DNA of 5,973 nucleotides, taken from positions 1-5,973 of the forward strand of contig CAJOPP010000383.1 in the NCBI GenBank assembly GCA_905236365.1, read 5' to 3'. A program made the translations under genes and the position numbers. The notes under the pieces were generated by a model. It saw nothing but the letters and a program-made list of their open reading frames with translations. It was not told the origin of the DNA and did not search any database. This stretch comes from an uncultured Lachnospiraceae bacterium. GTDB taxonomy: Bacteria > Bacillota > Clostridia > Lachnospirales > Lachnospiraceae. This document shows, in pieces, positions 1-5,973 of this stretch (its first letter is position 1; the number at the start of each line of letters is the position of its first letter).

Positions 1-344
1 ATCATCTTATCCTTCAACGGCTGATAGTTCTCAATAATCCCATTATGTACCACTGAAATCGTCTTACTCTTATTATAATGGGGATGTGCATTTGACACAG
101 ACGGCTCTCCATGGGTAGCCCACCTTGTATGTCCAATCCCCAATGTCCCCTTTAAAGACTTGCCATCACCTGTCAGATCACGCAAAGCTTGTAATCTTCC
201 CTTTGCCTTCACTACTTCAATATCATTGCCATCATATACAGCAAGTCCCGCCGAATCATATCCGCGGTACTCAAGCTTTGCCAAACCGTCTAACAAAATT
301 GGAGCAGCCTGTTCCTTACCGATATATCCAACAATTCCACACAT
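1..344 (-). CDS. glmS: Glutamine--fructose-6-phosphate aminotransferase (glucosamine-6-phosphate synthase), N-terminal part, cut by window edge
   Basis: GlmS makes glucosamine-6-phosphate from fructose-6-phosphate and glutamine in the cytoplasm, the first committed step to UDP-GlcNAc for peptidoglycan and other wall polymers. Reading leftward from the ATG at 344-342, the frame stays open for 114 codons to the window edge, so only about the first fifth of a roughly 600-residue protein is present. It begins MCGIVGYIG, where Cys2 becomes the N-terminal nucleophile of the class II glutamine amidotransferase domain once Met is removed. Further family motifs are EYRGYDSAGLAV (about 25-36), GHTRWATHGEP (71-81) with the glutamine-binding Arg and Trp, SNAHPH (84-89), and VVHNGIIENY (98-107) with the oxyanion-hole Asn-Gly. 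The start is fixed by the need for Cys2 and by an excellent AAGGAGGA ribosome site at 351-358, six bases upstream. The sugar-isomerase domains lie outside the window. The identification is very secure. Confidence 0.97.
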   Translation of the reverse strand, partial: MCGIVGYIGKEQAAPILLDGLAKLEYRGYDSAGLAVYDGNDIEVVKAKGRLQALRDLTGDGKSLKGTLGIGHTRWATHGEPSVSNAHPHYNKSKTISVVHNGIIENYQPLKDKM

Positions 345-415
345 ATTATGTCCTCCTTATATTATCTGCTAATACTATATGATAAAGAATATTTTCAAAT
401 TACAAAACTAGCAAG

Positions 416-444
416 ATTATACCACTTCATAAAACAAATGACAA
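416..444 (-). promoter_or_regulatory. Sigma-A promoter of glmS
   Basis: On the minus strand a -35 box TTGTCA (439-444; five of six consensus bases) is followed by a 17-base spacer and a perfect -10 box TATAAT (416-421). Transcription would start near base 408-409, giving a leader of about 64 bases before the glmS ATG, with the ribosome site AAGGAGGA at 351-358. The promoter lies wholly between the upstream membrane-enzyme gene and glmS, so glmS can be expressed independently of the upstream operon. I see no glmS-ribozyme core in the leader. Confidence 0.8.
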
Positions 445-478
445 CCTCAAAATATTCGATAGTATGTCCGGATGTAAA

Positions 479-504
479 AGTTGTTATTTTTCAAGGCAAC
501 AACT
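479..504 (-). terminator. Weak possible terminator hairpin at the operon end
   Basis: A 7-base inverted repeat (AGTTGTT at 498-504 and AACAACT at 479-485 in transcript sense, 12-base loop) overlaps the last codons and stop of the 682-aa gene. It is followed by a run of only four T residues (counting the last stem base). The stem is AU-rich and the tail short, so termination would be leaky at best, and read-through into glmS is possible. It could also be a chance repeat. Confidence 0.3.
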
Positions 505-2539
505 CAAAAAATTCATTTTTTCGCTTACGGTCGAATAAGTGATTATACTCCATAATACTGTATTCATTTATTTTTTCATAATATGGTGACTGTTTATCTG
601 CATTATCATAATAATTTCCGTCGGCTCCAAAGTAACCGGAGATATTGATAGCAGGAACTTCCTGCATCATATTCAATAAATATTTGTTATAAGCAGATTT
701 CTTCATTCCTGCCACATCTAACATAATCGAATGTAAATAGTTGAGACTGGTCCTTTCAATGTATTGTTCTTCGATATCATAATTGGCCCAAATCAGAAAC
801 GGCACTTTATACAATTCCATGTTTTCCTCATCAGTTAGTGAAGATAAACTTTTTCCTATAATACTCTCATAAAAGGAATTGGATAATCCCGGTTCATGAT
901 CTCCAAACATTACGACTACGGTTGGTTCTTCCTGCTTTTCAAAATATCCGATCAACTTCTCTAAGGCAGCATCACTTAAGTGAATGAGATTCAAATACCT
1001 CTGTGCTGATTCATCCTGACATTCCGGTGTTAAAATCCGAATCGTATCCGGAACATTATCCTGCTCAGGTGTGTAACTGCTATGATTCTGCATCGTCACA
1101 TTAAACAGATAAAACGGGTCATCCGATTCTGCTTTTGCCTTTTCATATTCTTCAATAATACGTTCAAAGTCTGATTCATCGGATATAAAACTTCTCATTA
1201 GCTTTGGCTCCACAAAATCTTCATTTGTGATAAATTGGTTAAATCCAAAATTCTGATATACATTAACACGATTATATCCACTTCCATAATATGGATGCAT
1301 TGCCAATATTCCCTGATATTGATTCAACTTCAGATTTCCTGTCAAAGAAGGAACATAATCCTTAATATATAACTGATAAGGGGTAGAGCCCTTCGGCAAA
1401 AATGCCTTGGAGTCTCCTGTCAAAAATTCAAATTCAGAGTTCGCCGTCTGACCACCAAAGACAGACACATGTGCAAATCCTTTTACCGTATTCTCGTGAA
1501 GACTCTTATAGAATGGTATCACCTCTTCATTGGTTTCAAAATTGCCTACACTTTGCAGATCAGCAAATGCTTCATTCATAATAACAATGACATTCGGTTC
1601 TTTAAAATCGGCATCTGAAACGTGATCCGATTCATAATCCTTTGCAATCTCTTCCACTGTCTCTGCACGATAGCCATCCGGCTTCTCTACTAACATCAGC
1701 CGAACACTTCTGGTGAATGTTAATAATGCCCCATTTGACTTGTAGCTCTTAATGGGACGAAACGTATTGATGCTGATTGAAAGATTCATAAAAGCATTCG
1801 AAAAAATAATGATTTTTAAAGTTCCCGTCAACAGGCAAAGATAACATACTGCCGTAACAATACGATGTTTCTTACCCGGTTTTTCCTGTTTAATCTTGCC
1901 GGACAGCAGAATCGCGAGCACTGCAAATCCAATAAGAACCAGTGCTCCTGAGCTCAAATGATAGTTAAAGTTGCCTGCCACATTCATAGCTGTCTTAAGC
2001 ACTGTAAAATCCGAAGCCAGCAAAGGAATTTGTCTAAATTCTATCAAATAGATATTGGTAATTCCAAACAGTGCAGAAAACACCGCAACACCAATTACCG
2101 CAACTCTTATCCTTCCGGTTACTGCATAAAACAAATACATAACCACCATATAGAGGAGAATATTATATACAATCCGATAGAATGCCATATGGAGCAAATC
2201 CGTTTGAAAGACTAATTCTACAACGAAAAAGCAGATAACAGGAAACCATTCCATAATATGAATATTCAAAATTCTATTTGCTTCTTTTGATAATTTATTC
2301 TTTGCGAACAAACATGGAGGAATCACAATCAGACTAAAAAAATATAATGCTGCTTTCTTTTTTAGCAGTGAGGAATTGCCATGTTTATTTACTCCATAAA
2401 AAGCCTGACGATTTAACACAAAAAATATAATACCCAAAATCCAGATACACCCAATCAAAACTGCTTTAATAATTGCTTTCTTCTTATCGCTTTGTTTATT
2501 CCAACACGTATACAACTTTTCTACTTGTGCTTTCATCAT
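491..2539 (-). CDS. LTA-synthase-family phosphoglycerol transferase-like membrane protein (sulfatase fold), shorter paralogue
   Basis: This 682-residue protein is a polytopic membrane enzyme of the LtaS/MdoB group, which transfers phosphoglycerol from phosphatidylglycerol to a glycolipid, polymer or glycan outside the membrane. About seven hydrophobic segments fall at roughly 22-43, 62-79, 97-113, 118-140, 145-165, 198-214 and 227-246, against five in classical LtaS. The outward catalytic domain spans about 312-620. By comparison with S. aureus LtaS, the metal ligands are Glu323 (in IMNEAFADL), the nucleophile Thr365 (in GGQTANSEFEF) and Asp547-His548 (in MFGDHEPG). His415 and Arg424 (in MHPYYGSGYNR) and His486 (in TMQNHSSY) match substrate-site residues, so the enzyme looks active. 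The start ATG at 2539 lies three bases after the upstream stop and has GAGGAG six bases before it. A second ATG follows directly and would cost one residue. The substrate is not shown by sequence: LTA-like polymer, wall glycan or another lipid remain possible. It is a paralogue of the preceding gene. Confidence 0.9.
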   Translation of the reverse strand: MMKAQVEKLYTCWNKQSDKKKAIIKAVLIGCIWILGIIFFVLNRQAFYGVNKHGNSSLLKKKAALYFFSLIVIPPCLFAKNKLSKEANRILNIHIMEWFPVICFFVVELVFQTDLLHMAFYRIVYNILLYMVVMYLFYAVTGRIRVAVIGVAVFSALFGITNIYLIEFRQIPLLASDFTVLKTAMNVAGNFNYHLSSGALVLIGFAVLAILLSGKIKQEKPGKKHRIVTAVCYLCLLTGTLKIIIFSNAFMNLSISINTFRPIKSYKSNGALLTFTRSVRLMLVEKPDGYRAETVEEIAKDYESDHVSDADFKEPNVIVIMNEAFADLQSVGNFETNEEVIPFYKSLHENTVKGFAHVSVFGGQTANSEFEFLTGDSKAFLPKGSTPYQLYIKDYVPSLTGNLKLNQYQGILAMHPYYGSGYNRVNVYQNFGFNQFITNEDFVEPKLMRSFISDESDFERIIEEYEKAKAESDDPFYLFNVTMQNHSSYTPEQDNVPDTIRILTPECQDESAQRYLNLIHLSDAALEKLIGYFEKQEEPTVVVMFGDHEPGLSNSFYESIIGKSLSSLTDEENMELYKVPFLIWANYDIEEQYIERTSLNYLHSIMLDVAGMKKSAYNKYLLNMMQEVPAINISGYFGADGNYYDNADKQSPYYEKINEYSIMEYNHLFDRKRKNEFFELLP

Positions 2540-2542
2540 CTA

Positions 2543-5125
2543 TTACTCCTCATCTTTTATAAAGAAGAAATCCTCATATCGATTCTCTTCATCAAATAAT
2601 TCATTATATTGTATCATCTGATATTCCTTAATCAAATCTGAATATTCTGAATGTTCATCTATTTCATAGATATTGCCTTTTGTATCCATATAACAAACTG
2701 CCGAGATAACCGGAAGGGTCTTTTGCAAATCCAACAGATATTTGTTATATCCGGAAAGTTGGAGTCCTGCCATATTCAACACATAAGATGAGAGATAATT
2801 GGCACTCATATCCAATTCCATTTCTTCAATATCGTAATTAGCCCAGATCACATAAGGAGTTGCATACCACTCCGCTTGTTTCTTAACAGGTAAATCATTT
2901 ACGTTTTTACCATATTGCTTGCTATAAAATGAATTACTGATTGGCGGTTGATGATCACCGAACATTACAATCAACGTTGGTTCTTCCACATTTTCAAAAT
3001 ATTTCACCAATTGTTTAAACGCTTTATCACTCATTTTTGCAAGATTGATATATTGCTCTGCTTCTATATCATACTGTTCCGGGTCTTCAATGGTGATATC
3101 TGTCTCAACATACCCTCTCTTACCATCATAACCGCCATGATTCTGCATCGTTACATTAAAGAGATAAAACGGATCATTCGAAGAAGCTCTTGCAGCTTCA
3201 TAATCCTCTATAATCTGTTTAAAATCCGACTCATCGGAAATATAATTTCTTACCAATGAGTCATTACCATTCTCATAATAATATTCCTCTGAATAAAAAT
3301 CATCAAAGCCTAGAAGCGGATAGACGTTTTCCCGATTCCATCCGGAACGTTTATACGGATGATAGGCACCCATTCCTGTATACCCCTGTACTCCAATATT
3401 CTGTGCCATAGAAGGCGTTTTTTGATTGATATACAAATTATATGGAATACATCGAAATGGCAAAAAAGCCATCGTATTACCTGTTAAAAATTCAAACTCT
3501 GAATTTGCAGTATTAGCACCTTCAATAGAAACATATAGCTTCCCTTTTACGGTATTTTCTTTCAGGCTATGAAGAAATGGCAGATAATCTTCCGAAAGAT
3601 CCAACTTGCCATTATACTCCAAATCAGCCAACGACTCATTCATGATTGCAATAATATTTGGTTTTTTACGATCCCCATCTGCCTTGATCACTTCATCGGA
3701 CTGATATTGCTCAACAACAGATGCTATTTTCTTCGCAGAGTAACCCGAAGGTTTCTCTACTTTCGTATATGACCATGAAAGAACAAAAGATAATGCGGTA
3801 CCATTCTTATCATAGCTCTGTTGCGGATGCCATACTTCCGCTTTAATTCCACACCGTTTCACAATATCACTTTGAAAAAACACACCTTTAAAGAGTAAAA
3901 CAGCCGCAATACTACATACAACCATAGTACATCTTCCTTTGATTTCAAACCCCTTATAACCTTTCAGACTAAGCAGCATCGCTACAAAGGCAATGATATA
4001 AACAACGCCCCACACACCGGTCAGATCCAGAGCGTAGGAGAAGTTCGCTGCCACATTCATTGCAGTCTTAGCAGATTGTAAATCTGTAGCAAGAATCGGA
4101 CATCCCCTGAAAATCCATACATAATAATTCGCAATTGTTGCAACAAACACTCCTACTAACAGGATGATACTTGCATACTGAGTACGATTGACAATTGTAT
4201 AAATCAACACCCATAATACAAAATAAATCAAGAGATTAAACAAAAACTGCTCACTATGCATTCTTTTGATCATCCGACTCAGGTAATAACCATTAAACCG
4301 GTCAGCCATCATATAACATAAAACAGGCGAAGCCAGGAAAAAAAGTCTGGATATCATTTTATTACAATCAATCTTCTTGTTCCATTTCTGTTCCACAAAA
4401 GAATCAATCTTCCAAAATGGAAATAGCACAAACGCCAAAGCAAACAATAACAAAATGCACATATTGAATGCAGCACGCATATTGTAATAGTGATATTTAA
4501 AAGTAGCTCCTAATCGATTTTCAACCTTCACTCCATCTTCTGTTAGTTGTCCAAATAACATTTTTTTCTCTGCATAAGTTAAAAAACCAAATCCCTGTGG
4601 ATTTTCCGCTTCCTGAACAACAACCTGCAAAACATACCACTTATCCTTTATAAGCTGTTTCGGTTCTTTAAAATTAAAATAAAAAGGTTTTGTCGTTTTG
4701 ACTTTGGAAATCTTTTTGTGTGTTGTTTGAAGAAGATTCCCTGCATCGTCAAGGATGTTCAAAGTTATCATTCCGGAAGCCGCCTGATTCCCTTGATTTT
4801 CAACTCGCAGACTTACGCTGGTCAAAGCTCCGCTCCAGCCTTTGAATTCCTGTTCAAACACCTTATCGCCTTGAAATTCCACAATAATCGGATTTTGTAT
4901 ATCTGCCTTGGGAATCTTTACTTTTGAGACATAATCACTATAATAAACTTTCTTATTTGCAAAAACAAAAATCATACCGATCAGAATCAATATAACTGAT
5001 ATACTTTTTTTGATAACCAATACCTTATCATTTTCCCACAGTTCTCTCATCCCTATTGTAACTCGCTTTCTTATACATAGTATTTTTTTAATCCCGCTAC
5101 CGCATAACTTATAAAGCTTCTCCAT
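2543..5125 (-). CDS. LTA-synthase-family phosphoglycerol transferase-like membrane protein with N-terminal extracytoplasmic beta domain
   Basis: This 860-residue paralogue of the 682-aa protein probably transfers phosphoglycerol or a related head group at the outer face of the membrane. The order is: basic cytoplasmic head (1-40), first membrane segment (about 41-57), an outward region of about 155 residues with alternating hydrophobic strands (58-215), further membrane segments (about 217-238, 259-274, 293-312, 317-335, 370-387, 398-416), then the sulfatase-fold domain (about 487-800). Active-site residues by analogy with LtaS are Glu497 (IMNESLADL), Thr539 (GANTANSEFEF), His589, Trp596 and Arg598 (YHPYKRSGWNR), His663 (TMQNHGGY) and Asp724-His725 (MFGDHQPP), all intact. 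The gene overlaps the glycosyltransferase gene by 55 bases if it starts at 5125, where GGAAG sits nine bases upstream. An alternative ATG at 5050 (Met26) would remove the overlap and still keep the first membrane segment, but has no well-spaced ribosome site. The family is secure; substrate and exact start are not. Confidence 0.88.
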   Translation of the reverse strand: MEKLYKLCGSGIKKILCIRKRVTIGMRELWENDKVLVIKKSISVILILIGMIFVFANKKVYYSDYVSKVKIPKADIQNPIIVEFQGDKVFEQEFKGWSGALTSVSLRVENQGNQAASGMITLNILDDAGNLLQTTHKKISKVKTTKPFYFNFKEPKQLIKDKWYVLQVVVQEAENPQGFGFLTYAEKKMLFGQLTEDGVKVENRLGATFKYHYYNMRAAFNMCILLLFALAFVLFPFWKIDSFVEQKWNKKIDCNKMISRLFFLASPVLCYMMADRFNGYYLSRMIKRMHSEQFLFNLLIYFVLWVLIYTIVNRTQYASIILLVGVFVATIANYYVWIFRGCPILATDLQSAKTAMNVAANFSYALDLTGVWGVVYIIAFVAMLLSLKGYKGFEIKGRCTMVVCSIAAVLLFKGVFFQSDIVKRCGIKAEVWHPQQSYDKNGTALSFVLSWSYTKVEKPSGYSAKKIASVVEQYQSDEVIKADGDRKKPNIIAIMNESLADLEYNGKLDLSEDYLPFLHSLKENTVKGKLYVSIEGANTANSEFEFLTGNTMAFLPFRCIPYNLYINQKTPSMAQNIGVQGYTGMGAYHPYKRSGWNRENVYPLLGFDDFYSEEYYYENGNDSLVRNYISDESDFKQIIEDYEAARASSNDPFYLFNVTMQNHGGYDGKRGYVETDITIEDPEQYDIEAEQYINLAKMSDKAFKQLVKYFENVEEPTLIVMFGDHQPPISNSFYSKQYGKNVNDLPVKKQAEWYATPYVIWANYDIEEMELDMSANYLSSYVLNMAGLQLSGYNKYLLDLQKTLPVISAVCYMDTKGNIYEIDEHSEYSDLIKEYQMIQYNELFDEENRYEDFFFIKDEE
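2546..2551 (-). promoter_or_regulatory. Ribosome binding site inside the upstream gene's end (translational coupling)
   Basis: GAGGAG lies in the last codons of the 860-aa gene, six bases before the ATG of the 682-aa gene. The upstream TAA (2543-2545) is followed by an in-frame TAG and then ATG ATG. This tight arrangement sets the start of the downstream gene and suggests that translation of the two transferases is coupled. Confidence 0.7.
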
Positions 5126-5838
5126 GCTTGTCGTCTTCCAAGCCCCAATTTGCGATATGTCTTATAGGTCATGATTGCAGAATGAATTTTGCTTCCCGAT
5201 TTACTATTTTTGTCCACTCTGTATTTTAACAACGGTTCATTAATAGCATACACCTTTTTATATTTTTTAAGCACCTTAAGCCATAACAGATAATCTTCGT
5301 GAATCTCATCTGCTTCCATAGGAAATTCTAATAATATTTCTTTTTTGACTAAAACAGAAGAATTATTAATCCAGTTCTGGTGCAACAAATCTTCATAAGT
5401 AATCACTTCTTTAACCGGAATCACTTTCCCCGTTAGTTTCCCCTCTGCAGTCATCAATTCTCTTCCCGTAGAACACAAAACGGACTTTGTTTGTTGCAAC
5501 AGTTCTAACTGCCGTGCAAGCTTTCCGGGTGCCCAATAATCATCTGAATCCAAAAAAGCAATCCACTTACCTCTTGCTTCCTGTACTCCTCTGTTTCTTG
5601 TGGCAGAAACTCCCATATTCTTTGTATTTTTTAGAAAAATCACCCGGGAATCTTCCCGATAACTCTCCATAATGTCTGCGATTGGCTCCAACGAACCATC
5701 ATCAATCACCAATACCTCCAACGGAACTTGCTGAATCAATACGGAATCCACTGCCTGTTTCAATGTAGTTCTGCAATTGTATGCAGGTATGATTACAGAA
5801 ATCATATCCTCCATCTGCAAATCCTCTCCTATCTGCAT
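5071..5838 (-). CDS. Family 2 (GT-A fold) glycosyltransferase
   Basis: This is a cytoplasmic or membrane-associated inverting glycosyltransferase that would move a sugar from a nucleotide-sugar donor to a lipid-linked glycan or lipid acceptor. Motifs in order are SVIIPAYN at the first beta strand (14-21), the nucleotide-binding VIDDGS (44-49), NMGVSATRNRGV (74-85), the metal-binding DxD-type FLDSDDYW (95-102), and HED (180-182), whose acidic pair supplies the likely catalytic base. No membrane segment is visible, but the last 20 residues are basic and aromatic and could bind the membrane surface. At 255 residues it is a single-domain enzyme with no fused partner. Two starts are possible. The ATG at 5838 has AGGAAG five bases upstream. 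The ATG at 5814 (Met9) has a better GGAGAGG eight bases upstream and gives MEDMISVIIPAYN, a more usual distance to the first strand. It is the first gene of the operon and overlaps the 860-aa gene. Donor and acceptor sugars cannot be read from sequence. Confidence 0.93.
   Translation of the reverse strand: MQIGEDLQMEDMISVIIPAYNCRTTLKQAVDSVLIQQVPLEVLVIDDGSLEPIADIMESYREDSRVIFLKNTKNMGVSATRNRGVQEARGKWIAFLDSDDYWAPGKLARQLELLQQTKSVLCSTGRELMTAEGKLTGKVIPVKEVITYEDLLHQNWINNSSVLVKKEILLEFPMEADEIHEDYLLWLKVLKKYKKVYAINEPLLKYRVDKNSKSGSKIHSAIMTYKTYRKLGLGRRQAWRSFISYAVAGLKKYYV
5823..5829 (-). promoter_or_regulatory. Ribosome site favouring the internal glycosyltransferase start
   Basis: GGAGAGG lies eight bases before an ATG at 5812-5814, eight codons inside the longest glycosyltransferase frame. 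It is a closer match to the anti-Shine-Dalgarno sequence than AGGAAG (5844-5849), which serves the ATG at 5838. The true protein may therefore be 247 residues. Confidence 0.5.
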
Positions 5839-5923
5839 AATTTCTTCCTATCTTCTGCTCACCACAGATTTGGCTATTTTATTTCATCTTTTTTACTATC
5901 AATTTGCAACTAACATAAAGTTT

Positions 5924-5953
5924 ATTGTATCACAATTTGGGTTTGAGTGTCAA
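5924..5953 (-). promoter_or_regulatory. Sigma-A promoter of the glycosyltransferase/transferase operon
   Basis: On the minus strand a perfect -35 box TTGACA (5948-5953) is followed by an 18-base spacer and a -10 box TACAAT (5924-5929; five of six). TGA immediately precedes the -10 box, which makes an extended -10 element. Transcription would start near base 5917, leaving an untranslated leader of about 80 bases before the ATG at 5838. No other good promoter is evident before the two membrane-enzyme genes, so this probably drives all three. Confidence 0.72.
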
Positions 5954-5973
5954 AAAACAGGTGTAATATTGAA

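Noticed and set aside
125..382. Open frames on the plus strand across the glmS start (about 85 and 70 codons)
   Set aside because: They lie antisense to the clearly recognisable GlmS coding sequence, have no family motifs or ribosome site, and are composed of low-quality His/Pro/Ser-rich sequence typical of a shadow frame.
450..475. Palindromic TCCGGA and nearby AT-rich partial inverted repeats upstream of the glmS promoter as an operator
   Set aside because: A six-base palindrome is expected by chance, and the surrounding pairing is too imperfect to support a binding site or a hairpin.
348..542. Plus-strand small open frame in the glmS intergenic region
   Set aside because: It covers the minus-strand promoter and the end of the 682-aa gene, and no ribosome site precedes it that would not be better explained as chance. 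The peptide has no visible signal or membrane pattern.
1958..2215. Plus-strand open frame antisense to the membrane region of the 682-aa gene
   Set aside because: It is the complement of a well-supported gene and reads as a Cys/His/Asn-rich product with no recognisable domain. The same applies to the plus-strand frames at 2948-3259, 3569-3772, 4718-4927, 5487-5672 and 5728-5913.
491..5125. Reading the two large proteins as true sulfatases (sulfate ester hydrolases)
   Set aside because: They lack the C-x-P/A-x-R formylglycine motif. The nucleophile position is Thr in a GxxTANSEFEF context, and they have multi-pass N-terminal membrane domains, as in phosphoglycerol transferases.
5954..5973. 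Possible tail of a terminator of a gene beyond the right edge (T-run after CACCTG)
   Set aside because: Only the run of six T residues beside the -35 box is visible. Any stem would lie mostly outside the window and no complementary arm can be seen.

Overview
This AT-rich window reads as chromosomal DNA from a low-GC Firmicute. The protein style (LTA-synthase-like enzymes with long conserved C-terminal tails, strong AGGAGG-type ribosome sites, sigma-A promoters) fits a gut clostridium of the Lachnospiraceae best. That assignment is an inference from familiarity with the families, not from a search. All four genes are on the minus strand, so transcription runs from right to left.

Layout in transcription order: (1) A 135-base upstream region (5839-5973) carries a good sigma-A promoter at 5924-5953. 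(2) A family 2 glycosyltransferase of 255 aa (5838-5071). (3) An 860-aa membrane-bound LTA-synthase/phosphoglycerol-transferase-like enzyme of the sulfatase fold (5125-2543), which has an extra extracytoplasmic beta-rich domain near its N-terminus. (4) A second, shorter paralogue of 682 aa (2539-491), which starts 3 bases after the stop of the first. (5) A 146-base intergenic region (345-490) with a weak possible terminator and a near-consensus promoter. (6) The first 114 codons of glmS (344 to beyond base 1), encoding the N-terminal glutaminase domain of glucosamine-6-phosphate synthase.

The three upstream genes overlap or nearly touch and look like one operon. The likely theme is building and decorating a cell-surface polymer. 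The cytoplasmic glycosyltransferase adds a sugar to a lipid-linked glycan or lipid anchor. The two membrane enzymes, whose catalytic domains face outward, would transfer phosphoglycerol (or a similar head group) from a phospholipid such as phosphatidylglycerol onto that glycan or onto a growing polyglycerophosphate chain. glmS supplies glucosamine-6-phosphate for UDP-GlcNAc and so for wall polymers, but it has its own promoter and may be an independent unit.

The most interesting points are the tandem, diverged pair of transferases, the ectodomain present in only one of them, a substrate-pocket difference between them (Trp versus Tyr), and the lack of any recognisable glmS ribozyme before glmS. 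I see no RNA genes, mobile elements, CRISPR arrays or obviously novel defence system.
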